A stretch of DNA of 41,362 bases from Treponema sp. (lineage in GTDB: Bacteria > Spirochaetota > Spirochaetia > Treponematales > Treponemataceae): positions 1 through 41,362 of the forward strand of contig JAGCDP010000028.1 of the NCBI GenBank assembly GCA_017651065.1, written 5' to 3'. The notes under the pieces are model-generated. The model saw only the letters and a list, made by a program, of their open reading frames with translations, was not told where the DNA came from and made no database searches. The stretch's first letter is position 1. The number at the start of each line of letters is the position of its first letter. The position numbers were made by a program, and so were the translations under genes. Positions 1 through 7,120 of this stretch are shown here, one piece after another.

Positions 1-114
1 AAAGAAGAGTTGATTAAATATCTGAGTTGGTACAACGAAAAAAGAATAAAGGTTAAATTAAAAGGACTGACCCCTTTACAATTTAGGAATCAGTCCTTAA
101 AATTGGCTAGTTAA
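1..114 (+). CDS. IS3-family transposase OrfB, C-terminal end only (5' truncated by window edge)
   Basis: An open frame enters the window at base 1 and encodes 37 residues before TAA (112-114). It contains KYLSWYNEKRIKVKLKGL followed by TPLQFR, the typical C-terminal tail of IS3/IS150-group OrfB (YNxKRI...LKGLTPxQxR), downstream of the DDE integrase core. The catalytic part lies outside the window. An identical copy in inverse orientation closes the window at 41249-41362. Family is read from the tail motif and the element end; the exact IS name is not determined. Confidence 0.85.
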   Translation, partial: KEELIKYLSWYNEKRIKVKLKGLTPLQFRNQSLKLAS

Positions 115-141
115 AGTGTCCAATAATTGGGGTGCACTTCA
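1..141 (+). mobile_element. Right end of an IS3-family (IS150-like) insertion sequence
   Basis: Bases 1-141 match the reverse complement of 41222-41362 exactly, and identity stops sharply at base 142. The end is ...GTCCAATAATTGGGGTGCACTTCA, i.e. it terminates in CA as expected for IS3 ends (TG...CA). The transposase points into the window, and the IS end lies 31 bp before the ATG of the PstS-like gene. The other IS end and the target-site duplication are outside the window. Confidence 0.85.
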
Positions 142-172
142 AGGAGGGCATTTTTTATATCTGGAGAAGAGA

Positions 173-1120
173 ATGAAAAAACTTCTTTTATCACTTTTTC
201 TTGCAACAAGTTTTATAACGCTTGGCTCACGTGTTACAAAAGTAGAACAAAATGAAATGTACAGCTGGTATTATGTTCCATTTACACAGTCCACAAGTCT
301 TGCACACCTTGATTCCCAAGCTTCACTTAAATTTACTAATGATGATAATCTTCCTGTTGTAGACGGGGCAACAGCACTTTTCCCAATTTACTGTTCTTTT
401 GTAGAAACTGTATATCCGTCTGATTGTAATGTTAAAGAGCTCGTGCAATTTTCAAAAACAAACAAAGCATACGAAAGGCTTATAGCAGGTGAGGATGATA
501 TAATTTTTGTGGCAGAACCTTCAAAAGAACAGAAAGCAATGGCACAAGAAAAAGGTCTGGAATTCAATATGTATCCAATTGGGTATGAGGCCTTTGTTTT
601 TATTGTAAATGCAAGTAACCCGGTAGAAAGTCTAAGCATTCAGCAAATTAGAGATATTTACAGCGGCAAAATTAAAAACTGGAAAAAAGTCGGCGGAAAA
701 TGGCAAAAGATTCGTCCTTTCCAAAGACAAACCAACACCGGAAGTCAAACCGCCTTTGTAAAAATGATGGGAAAAGATTTTGATCTTATTCCTCCAGAAA
801 CTCACAAAGAATTAACTTTAATGGATGGAATAATAGATGTAGTTTCCGACTACGAAAACCATTCCAATGCCATCGGCTATACATTCAGATATTTTCTTAG
901 AAATATGAATAAAAACCCTGATGTAAAAATGCTTAAAATTGATGGCATAGAACCAAGCATAGAAAACATCCAGAATAAAACATATCCGCTTACAGACAAT
1001 TTTTACGCCATCACCATAAAAGGCAAAGAATCAGAAAACACTAAAAAACTAATCGACTGGATTCTTTCAGAAGAAGGCCAGGAACTTGTAAAGAAAGTAG
1101 GGTATGTGCCTGTAATGTAA
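173..1120 (+). CDS. PstS-like phosphate-type substrate-binding protein
   Basis: A 315-residue periplasmic solute-binding protein of the PstS/PBP-like superfamily. Residues 1-18 form a signal peptide (MKKLLLSLFL...) without an obvious lipobox Cys. VVDGATALFP (about residues 62-71) is the ligand-loop signature of PstS-like proteins. IRDIYSGKIKNWKKVGG and RQTNTGSQTAF are the usual second-lobe motifs. The ATG at 173 is preferred over an upstream in-frame start at 116 because it begins a signal peptide, has GGAGA 7-8 nt upstream, and the upstream start lies inside IS sequence. No pstC/A/B genes follow, so it looks like an orphan binding protein. The IS end 31 bp upstream probably removed or replaced its native promoter. 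Ligand (phosphate or another oxyanion) is inferred from the family only. Confidence 0.8.
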   Translation: MKKLLLSLFLATSFITLGSRVTKVEQNEMYSWYYVPFTQSTSLAHLDSQASLKFTNDDNLPVVDGATALFPIYCSFVETVYPSDCNVKELVQFSKTNKAYERLIAGEDDIIFVAEPSKEQKAMAQEKGLEFNMYPIGYEAFVFIVNASNPVESLSIQQIRDIYSGKIKNWKKVGGKWQKIRPFQRQTNTGSQTAFVKMMGKDFDLIPPETHKELTLMDGIIDVVSDYENHSNAIGYTFRYFLRNMNKNPDVKMLKIDGIEPSIENIQNKTYPLTDNFYAITIKGKESENTKKLIDWILSEEGQELVKKVGYVPVM

Positions 1121-1168
1121 AGAACAAAAGCATCAGGATTTTTTTTGTAAAAAAGCCCTGTTACACTA

Positions 1169-1197
1169 TTGAACAAAAATCCGATTTATTATATATT
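1169..1197 (+). promoter_or_regulatory. Promoter of tRNA-Pro
   Basis: TTGAAC (1169-1174), 17-bp spacer, TATATT (1192-1197). The predicted start lies about 5 nt before the mature tRNA 5' end at 1209. The same architecture precedes the tmRNA and tRNA-Glu genes of this window. Confidence 0.6.
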
Positions 1198-1208
1198 ATA
1201 TAAACCAA

Positions 1209-1281
1209 CGGGCAATAGCGCAGCTGGTAGCGCGTCTGGTTTGGGACCAGGATGTCGGGGGTTCAAATCCCTCTTGCCCGA
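1209..1281 (+). tRNA. tRNA-Pro (anticodon TGG)
   Basis: A full cloverleaf can be drawn. The acceptor CGGGCAA pairs with TTGCCCG, and the D stem is GCGC/GCGC. The anticodon stem TCTGG/CCAGG closes the loop TTTGGGA, giving anticodon TGG. The T arm is GGGGG-TTCAAAT-CCCTC with one G-U pair, and the discriminator is A. It is 73 nt with no encoded CCA. The C at position 1 is normal for bacterial tRNA-Pro. Two truncated copies of its 3' half follow downstream. Confidence 0.95.
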
Positions 1282-1614
1282 TTTAAGCTCTCTGAATAAG
1301 AGAGCTTTTTTTATTTAACTTATGGCAATGGACCCCCGACATCCTGTCTGGCCTCGTTCGCTCCCGCTCACTCAGAGCGCTTGGTCGGAGAATCCTAAAA
1401 AATTGCTTTCGCAATTTTTCTTAACGGATTTCCGATTTAGCGCATGTCGGGGGTTCAAATCCCTCTTGCCCGATTTAAGCTCTCTAAATAAGAGAGCTTT
1501 TTTTATTTAACTTAATGCACTGTCCCCCGACATCCTACGGCCTCGTTCGCTCCCGCACAATTTTTTTTTAACGGATTTTCTATAAGAGGCAGGTTCAAAT
1601 CCCTCTTGCCCGAT
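1252..1614 (+). repeat. Tandem copies of the tRNA-Pro 3' half with terminator and antisense tRNA fragment
   Basis: This accounts for the gene-free stretch 1282-1618. The segment starting ATGTCGGGGGTTCAAATCCC in the tRNA (1252) recurs at 1444 together with the acceptor 3' strand and the terminator. A shorter tail, GGTTCAAATCCCTCTTGCCC, recurs at 1592-1614. The spacer after each terminator carries an antisense tRNA piece (CCCCCGACATCCT at 1333-1345 and 1524-1536) followed by CCTCGTTCGCTCCCGC. The first unit also contains the hairpin AAAAATTGC-TTTC-GCAATTTTT at about 1398-1420. Unit lengths are about 192 and 140 bp. I see no convincing protein gene here. Confidence 0.85.
1286..1312 (+). terminator. 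Rho-independent terminator of tRNA-Pro
   Basis: AGCTCTCT (1286-1293), loop GAATA, AGAGAGCT (1299-1306), then a T run. A second nearly identical hairpin lies at 1478-1504 behind the duplicated tRNA tail. Confidence 0.8.
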
Positions 1615-1618
1615 ATAT

Positions 1619-3352
1619 CTATTTATTCTTTATTTCTTCGGTGTAATCACAATATGGATAATTAGAACATCCGATAAACCAATGATTATTTTGTTTACCT
1701 TTGCGTTTAATCAGAAAGCCTCCACAAGAAGGACATTTTTTAGGATTTAAAAGTATTGTTGCGTCATTTATTCTGTAGCGACATTTTGGATAATTTGAAC
1801 AACCAACAAAATATTTACCTTCATGTTCTATTTTGTAGAGACTACCGGTTTTACAGACAGGACAAACCGTTTGTTTCTCTTGATCAATCTTTTTTATATT
1901 AACGAAACAAACAGAATTTGATTCATTAAATTCTTTAAAAAATACAGAAGGATTTTTATTATCTGTTAAGACAAAGGTTCTATTTTTAGTTCTTGTAATT
2001 GCTACATAAAACAGACGACGTTCTTCTGCAAACTTATAATTTTCTGCATTTGTAAGTACCAGATTCAAAACCTCATCATCGGCAATCTGATTCGGAAATC
2101 CGAGTTTATCATTTTTAAAGTTAAGTAAGATTACATTATCTGCTTCGAGACCTTTTGATTTATGGACTGAAAGAAAATCTATTTGTACTTCAGGAACTTT
2201 TATATAATCAATGACTTCTTTACGATTTTTCATTGAGAATTGAAATAGACCAGATTTCTTAAGAATATCTTTGTCATAATTTGTTCTACCAAGAATCAAA
2301 ATAGAAGAGTTTGTTCCAAATTCAGAAATGATTTTATTAATTGCCTGTTGAAGTGCCATGTACGGATCATCATCGTAACCCCAGAACACTAAAGGATAAT
2401 CTAACTTCTTGTCAGAACGTAAATTTTTTTTGAGTTGTAATGGATTTTCAAGAACAAAACGAGAAGCTTCATCTATAAGATTTTGAGAGTTTCTGTAAGT
2501 TTTTTCGATTTTAAGAATCTTTGTATAACCGAAATATTTTTCAAAATCTGTGAATAGAGAAACATCGCTTCCCGCGAATCGATAAATAGCCTGCCAGTCA
2601 TCACCAACACAAAATAATTTTGCATTTGTTTTATCAACTATTGCTTTAAGAAAATTAAAACGCGATTTTGAAATATCCTGGTATTCATCTACAATAACAT
2701 ATTTATAAGGAATAATTTCACATCCAGCTTCTATCTTTTCTGCTGCGATATTAATCATGTCCGAGAAATCTATTGAATTATTTGTTGAAAGATATTTCTG
2801 ATATTCAGTAAGAATTATTTGAATAATATCTAGGAACAAAGAAGTTCTTTCGCGTAAGAAAATATTTGATTCTGATTTATAATATTGTTTTTTTAGTACA
2901 TCTATCTGTTCAATCTTAAAGTTGTCTGATTTAAAAAGATTTATGAAAGTACAACACAGACTGATAAATTCTGAAAAGTATTTATTACTCTTACTTGCGT
3001 AAACAGTATTGAATATGTCTGTAAAATCTCTTGGTTTAAGTTCAATTCCATTTTGTTCAAGAATTTCCTGAAGTTTTTTGAGGAGTATACCGTCTGAATT
3101 ATAATAAGAATATGTTTCAATAAGTTTTGTATTATTCTTTTTATGAAAATCACGTTTCCAATAAATACCATCAAGATATTTTTTTTCTTCGATAGGTGAG
3201 AGCCATGGAACTGTAAAGTTTTTAGAAATGCCAAAATGTTCAAGATAAATATCATAATCACAAAGATAAAAGTCAGGTCTATATGCTTTTCGTAATGGAT
3301 CTTCACTTTCAAAAGGATATAGCTTTTCATATTCATAATTGATGCCATTCAT
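1619..3352 (-). CDS. UvrD/HelD-type helicase, C-terminal half (frameshift-split), with topoisomerase-type zinc ribbons
   Basis: These 577 residues are the second part of a superfamily-1 helicase. The Walker B/motif II is VIVDEYQDIS (DEYQ about 222-225), motif III is GDDWQAIYRFAGS (about 250-262), and KTYRNSQNLIDEA and YVAITRTKNRTFVL are motifs IV and VI. Two C4 zinc ribbons of the topoisomerase DNA-binding kind end the protein (CPVC...CSNYPKC and CPSCGG...CSNYPYC). It has no Walker A motif. The first residues MNGINYEYEKLYPF belong to the family motif that normally follows IANFL, and that part ends the upstream ORF 3333-4604. The two ORFs overlap by 20 nt in different frames. Either a real frameshift or a sequencing error has split one gene of about 1000 codons. 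On its own this half should not be an active helicase. Confidence 0.8.
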   Translation of the reverse strand: MNGINYEYEKLYPFESEDPLRKAYRPDFYLCDYDIYLEHFGISKNFTVPWLSPIEEKKYLDGIYWKRDFHKKNNTKLIETYSYYNSDGILLKKLQEILEQNGIELKPRDFTDIFNTVYASKSNKYFSEFISLCCTFINLFKSDNFKIEQIDVLKKQYYKSESNIFLRERTSLFLDIIQIILTEYQKYLSTNNSIDFSDMINIAAEKIEAGCEIIPYKYVIVDEYQDISKSRFNFLKAIVDKTNAKLFCVGDDWQAIYRFAGSDVSLFTDFEKYFGYTKILKIEKTYRNSQNLIDEASRFVLENPLQLKKNLRSDKKLDYPLVFWGYDDDPYMALQQAINKIISEFGTNSSILILGRTNYDKDILKKSGLFQFSMKNRKEVIDYIKVPEVQIDFLSVHKSKGLEADNVILLNFKNDKLGFPNQIADDEVLNLVLTNAENYKFAEERRLFYVAITRTKNRTFVLTDNKNPSVFFKEFNESNSVCFVNIKKIDQEKQTVCPVCKTGSLYKIEHEGKYFVGCSNYPKCRYRINDATILLNPKKCPSCGGFLIKRKGKQNNHWFIGCSNYPYCDYTEEIKNK

Positions 3353-4604
3353 GAAAATTTGCTATCTTCGTTTCTTCAAGACTTTTTACTTGTTCATTAT
3401 TTAAAGTTCTATATGTACTTGATTTTTCAATGCCGGTTTGATTGATGTATTTTTCTCTGTCATATTTTGACTTTAATGTTTCAAGATCAGCATTCTTTTC
3501 TTCTTCATAAAGTTCTCCAAGAGAAGAATGTTTTGCCATATCATCTGGAATTTCAAGGAAGTACGCAAAATATTCTGTAAGTGCTTTTACTAAATCAGGA
3601 TGATTGATAACTTCATTTTCGAAAAAGTTATGAACAAATTCTGTTAATGAGTTTTCATCTGCGATCTCTGGTCTTTTTCCGTTATCGTTTTTTATTATAT
3701 CAAGTCCAAGTTTATGAAAAGTTGTAGCTTCAACAGGGATATCGAGTTTGTTTTGAATTCTTTCTGTCATTTCCTGTGCAGATTTTCTAGTAAAGGAAAT
3801 AAGAAGAATCTCTTTTGAACTAATTTTTTTAACATCATAAAGATATTTAACTTTTGCAGAAATAGTTAATGTTTTACCACTACCAGCTCCAGCCAAAACT
3901 AAGATCCTGTCTTCATCATTAATAACTGCTGTGCGTTGTTGATTATCCAAAGATTTGCCATCAATATTTGATAAAAGAGAATCATATTTTAGTAATTCAT
4001 TTTGAATGAACTGATTATTGGCAGTTTCAAAATATTCTTTTAGAGTTGGATAAACTTGTTTGAAATGTTCAATTTCTTCATACTTTTCATCATAATCACG
4101 AACATCTGCTTTATTAATGTTTTTGGATTCTTCATACCATTTTTCTATGAAAGATGTTTCTTCGTTATGTGAAACATAATGTTTGGTTATATTAAATAAT
4201 TGAGTAAAAAAGACTGAAACAGTTTGAGCAATTTCTGATACAGTTTGTTTTCGTTGTATTTCTGCATTTATATTTGAAATCTCTTTATGTAGATTTGAAT
4301 ATGTTTTCTTAAAATGTAAAAGTTCTGCTGATTCATTCTTCTTTGAAAGATGAAATTTTGATAGTTCAGTATAAAGCGGTTTCCATTTTGTAATTAATGT
4401 TGTTTCAGTTTCTTCTGGAATAAATTGTTTTTGTATTTCAAGATATTCTGTAAAGAAAGCATTTGTTTGTTCTTGAAAGTATGATAATCTTTCAAGTAAT
4501 TGTTTAGCTTTCTTTTTCCTATGTTTGAAATACAGAACAGAGAAAACTATAAAAAGTAAACCAATACCTATTAATAAAGGTATTTGCAAGTTTTTAGGAA
4601 TCAT
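3333..4604 (-). CDS. UvrD/HelD-type helicase, N-terminal half (frameshift-split), membrane-anchored
   Basis: These 423 residues are the first part of the same helicase. Residues 8-26 form a single transmembrane segment followed by KHRKKK, then about 190 residues of charged helical sequence. The ATPase start follows: NQQRTAVI (Q motif, about 221-228) and LAGAGSGKT (Walker A, about 237-245). ISFTRKSAQEM is motif Ia. The reading ends VKSLEETKIANFHEWHQL-stop. The family consensus continues IANFLxxNGIxYEYE, and the YEYE part starts the downstream ORF in another frame. The crossing point is near 3343-3355, at a TTTTC run. Domain order resembles helicase IV-like proteins with an added membrane anchor. 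There is no strong ribosome site before the ATG, and the upstream region is AT-rich. Confidence 0.8.
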   Translation of the reverse strand: MIPKNLQIPLLIGIGLLFIVFSVLYFKHRKKKAKQLLERLSYFQEQTNAFFTEYLEIQKQFIPEETETTLITKWKPLYTELSKFHLSKKNESAELLHFKKTYSNLHKEISNINAEIQRKQTVSEIAQTVSVFFTQLFNITKHYVSHNEETSFIEKWYEESKNINKADVRDYDEKYEEIEHFKQVYPTLKEYFETANNQFIQNELLKYDSLLSNIDGKSLDNQQRTAVINDEDRILVLAGAGSGKTLTISAKVKYLYDVKKISSKEILLISFTRKSAQEMTERIQNKLDIPVEATTFHKLGLDIIKNDNGKRPEIADENSLTEFVHNFFENEVINHPDLVKALTEYFAYFLEIPDDMAKHSSLGELYEEEKNADLETLKSKYDREKYINQTGIEKSSTYRTLNNEQVKSLEETKIANFHEWHQL

Positions 4605-4670
4605 AAATCAATATATGATATCATAAATTAAAAGAAATTCAATTTTAATTCTATAGTAAGAGAATCACAT

Positions 4671-4702
4671 AAAAAAAGACTCTCTTTCAGAGAGTCTTTT
4701 TT
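4671..4702 (-). terminator. Terminator downstream of cstA
   Basis: A perfect 8-bp stem GACTCTCT (4678-4685) / AGAGAGTC (4689-4696) with loop TTC is flanked by an A run on the left and a T run on the right. It can therefore terminate in both directions. It lies 60 bp beyond the cstA stop codon. Confidence 0.8.
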
Positions 4703-4716
4703 ATTTAACCTTTAGG

Positions 4717-4761
4717 CCCCTTCGACCCCTTCGACAAGCTCAGGGACCACAGGGACCACAG
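4717..4761. repeat. Family B short repeat (CCCTTCGACAAG...)
   Basis: The core CCCTTCGACAAGCTCAGGGA (4727-4746) is preceded by a partial copy (CCCCTTCGACC) and followed by a partial copy (CAGGGACCACA). The same core occurs twice in mutL (24644 and 24712) and once before the amidase gene (33944). Here it sits between the cstA stop and its terminator. Confidence 0.85.
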
Positions 4762-4764
4762 AGA

Positions 4765-6471
4765 TTAAGCAGCCTTCTTCTGCTTAGCGAATGTCTGTAC
4801 ACCTTCAATAACGAGGATTATTGCGAGTACTGTCATTGCAAGAGCGAAGATCAGCTGGAACCAGTTGCCCCAGAAGAATGCGCCTTCGGCACCGGCTACC
4901 ATTGGCTTAATCTTGTTGATGATTGTGATGATCAAAGAAGTCAATGTTGCGGCAAGCATGAAGATCATTGGGATGAAGAACATCTTGTTGTTCTTTCCTG
5001 CGTTTCCGAGCCATGCAGCTACTGCCATCAATGCAATACCTGCCAGGAGCTGGTTAGCAGCACCGAACAATCCCCAGATTGCAGAAAGTTTAAGTCCACC
5101 AAGGATACATCCGATCAATACCATCAATGTAGTACCGAACAATGGATGAGCAAGAAGCTTGCGAATACCAGTAGCATCCTTCCATGTTGCTTCTCCGTCC
5201 TTAAGGAACAATTCGCTGAACATAAAGCGGCTCAAACGAGTACCTGTATCCAAAGATGTAAGAGCGAATACAGAAACTGCAAGAGTAAGCAAAGCGTAGA
5301 TTGTGTTATAAGCACCAGAACCTTCAGCACCGAACAATGTAGCAAGACCTGCACCGAATGCTGCAGATGGAGAACCAAATCCGCCAGCCTTGTACTTTTC
5401 GAATACCATACCAACAGCAATCAAAGAAATGATACCAAGAGCAGATTCAATGAGCATTGAACCATAACCAATAGCCTTAGCATTCTTTTCGTTATCAAGC
5501 TGCTTAGAAGAAGTACCTGTAGAAATGAGTGAGTGGAAGCCTGAACATGCACCACAAGCTACAGTGATGAACAAAGCAGGGAACATAGTTCCAAGACCTG
5601 TCTTCCATCCAGTGAATGCTGGAATTGTGAATGTAGCGTTTCCTGTAACAGGTGAGCTTACGATTCCAACAAGTGCAAGAGCGATCATTGCATAAAGAAG
5701 GAATGAAGAAAGGTAGTCACGTGGCTGGAGCAAAATCCAAACTGGAACAAGTGAAGCTACAGCAATATAAACACCAATGAAAATAATCCATGCTGTGCGG
5801 CTCATTGCAAAACCAACGTTCAAACCAAGAATTGTTACAAGTACAATACCTGCAATTCCGATGATTGTTGCTGGAAGAGTCTTAAGACCGCATTTGTTTG
5901 TAAGGATACCGTAAATGATAGCAAGAACAATGAAACAAAGAGAAATCATTGCGGTTGTCTGGTTTCCGTTAGGATTCTTAACAAATCCGAAAGAACCTGT
6001 TGCAGAGAAGAATGTACCTGCAACAACGTTTACGAATGATGCAATTACAAGAATGAGTACGAGCAAAGCAAAAATGATAAAGAGCTTTTTTGCCTTTGTG
6101 CCCATTGATGATTTAATGATTTCACCAACTGATTTTCCATCATTGCGGATAGAAGCAAAAAGTGAACCAAAGTCCTGGAGACCTCCAAAGAAGATACCTC
6201 CAACTACACACCACAGGAATACTGGAACCCATCCAAATACAGCAGCCTGAATTGGACCGTTGATTGGACCTGCACCTGCGATAGATGAGAAGTGGTGTCC
6301 CATCAATACAGCTGGCTTAGCTGGTACATAGTCAACACCGTCTGTCTTTTCGTTAGCAGGTGTTTTTCTTGTAGGGTCGATTCCCCACTGCTTTGCAAGC
6401 CATGAGCCATAAACGATATAGCCGATTACAAGCAGAGCAATCGCAGCAATAATGATCAATAATGCTGTCAT
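4765..6471 (-). CDS. cstA: Carbon starvation protein A (CstA-type transporter)
   Basis: A 568-residue polytopic inner-membrane protein of the CstA family, known in other bacteria as peptide and/or pyruvate uptake permeases induced on carbon starvation. Characteristic segments are YGSWLAKQWGIDP near the N terminus, GHHFSSIAGAGPINGPIQA (about residues 58-76), a conserved CstA signature, and ACGACSGFHSLISTGTSSKQL about halfway. Many hydrophobic segments run through the sequence. A clear GGAGG precedes the ATG. The ATG overlaps the stop of the upstream 167-codon gene (ATGA, 6468-6471), so both are likely translated together from the promoter at 6996-7024. The stop is followed by a repeat and a hairpin terminator. 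Substrate in this organism is not determined by sequence. Confidence 0.93.
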   Translation of the reverse strand: MTALLIIIAAIALLVIGYIVYGSWLAKQWGIDPTRKTPANEKTDGVDYVPAKPAVLMGHHFSSIAGAGPINGPIQAAVFGWVPVFLWCVVGGIFFGGLQDFGSLFASIRNDGKSVGEIIKSSMGTKAKKLFIIFALLVLILVIASFVNVVAGTFFSATGSFGFVKNPNGNQTTAMISLCFIVLAIIYGILTNKCGLKTLPATIIGIAGIVLVTILGLNVGFAMSRTAWIIFIGVYIAVASLVPVWILLQPRDYLSSFLLYAMIALALVGIVSSPVTGNATFTIPAFTGWKTGLGTMFPALFITVACGACSGFHSLISTGTSSKQLDNEKNAKAIGYGSMLIESALGIISLIAVGMVFEKYKAGGFGSPSAAFGAGLATLFGAEGSGAYNTIYALLTLAVSVFALTSLDTGTRLSRFMFSELFLKDGEATWKDATGIRKLLAHPLFGTTLMVLIGCILGGLKLSAIWGLFGAANQLLAGIALMAVAAWLGNAGKNNKMFFIPMIFMLAATLTSLIITIINKIKPMVAGAEGAFFWGNWFQLIFALAMTVLAIILVIEGVQTFAKQKKAA

Positions 6472-6971
6472 TTTTTTCCTCCATATATATTCTTTTCCAG
6501 CAGTTTGCGGTAATCCTTACCGAACCTGTTGAAATAAATATGCTGTGTATCAAGCTCCACAACTGCAAGTTTAAAATGACTCCAGCCGTGAAGACTCCAT
6601 TTATATGATTTATAAAGCTTTGTCTTTTTGATTGCATTTTCAAGCGGACATTCAAGCTGTTTTGTGATTATTATAAGCGTAACGTCTGAATTGCGGTGGC
6701 CGTTATATGGCTTTACTTTTGAAAGACCGTCTTCCCATGATTTATTTACAAAGTTTTCGAGTTCTTCTTTTGAAAGTGAAGGGGATTGTGCAAAATAAAC
6801 GAATTCGTTTGAATCGATGTCTGCAATATGTGCTGAGCGGACAAGAAAATACTGTTCGTTATGAGAACGAAACTCAGCCTGAGCACAAAACGGCGGTTCT
6901 GAATCTTTATTAACTGTATAATACTGCTCAAAGGCGGGCAGAATTCTTTCTAGGGCCTCAGAAATCTCCAT
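6468..6971 (-). CDS. Conserved-looking hypothetical protein coupled to cstA
   Basis: I do not recognise the family. It is a soluble protein of about 167 residues with mixed alpha/beta composition, no signal peptide and no membrane segment. It is rich in aromatic residues (for example YKWSLHGWSHFKLAVVELD). The ATG at 6971 is preferred: AAAGG lies 10 nt upstream, whereas the GTG at 6980 directly abuts that site. The last 4 nt overlap the cstA start (ATGA), which implies translational coupling and a shared role, perhaps accessory or regulatory to CstA. That role is inference from position only. Confidence 0.7.
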   Translation of the reverse strand: MEISEALERILPAFEQYYTVNKDSEPPFCAQAEFRSHNEQYFLVRSAHIADIDSNEFVYFAQSPSLSKEELENFVNKSWEDGLSKVKPYNGHRNSDVTLIIITKQLECPLENAIKKTKLYKSYKWSLHGWSHFKLAVVELDTQHIYFNRFGKDYRKLLEKNIYGGKK

Positions 6972-6995
6972 GGCAAACACCTTTGTATTAATTAC

Positions 6996-7024
6996 AGTAT
7001 ATTCCTTGAATTATTAAGTGTCAA
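6996..7024 (-). promoter_or_regulatory. Sigma-70-type promoter of the hypothetical-cstA operon
   Basis: On the minus strand, TTGACA (7024-7019), 17-bp spacer, TATACT (7001-6996). The predicted start lies near 6989, about 18 nt before the ATG at 6971. Confidence 0.7.
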
Positions 7025-7080
7025 TAAAATTATGAAGTATTCTTAAAGACCGCGATTGCAGAAAAATCATAAAACTCTGA

Positions 7081-7109
7081 TTGAATTAGCAAGTTTTATC
7101 ATATATAAT
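7081..7109 (+). promoter_or_regulatory. Promoter of the MATE gene
   Basis: TTGAAT (7081-7086), 17-bp spacer, TATAAT (7104-7109). The ATG follows only 11 nt after the -10 box, so the transcript should have a leader of a few bases and no ribosome site. Confidence 0.65.
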
Positions 7110-7120
7110 TATACAATTAT

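Noticed and set aside
1322..1510. 62-codon open frame in the tRNA-tail repeat region
   Set aside because: It is composed of repeat, antisense tRNA and terminator sequence, with no ribosome site and no protein-like pattern.
1209..1614. Possible CRISPR-like array of tRNA tails
   Set aside because: Only three unequal copies with spacers that are themselves related and contain terminators; no cas genes nearby.
3333..3355. Programmed frameshift producing the full helicase
   Set aside because: No strong slippery heptamer is seen, and a downstream pseudoknot was not assessed; a plain mutation or sequencing error is simpler. Kept only as an alternative.
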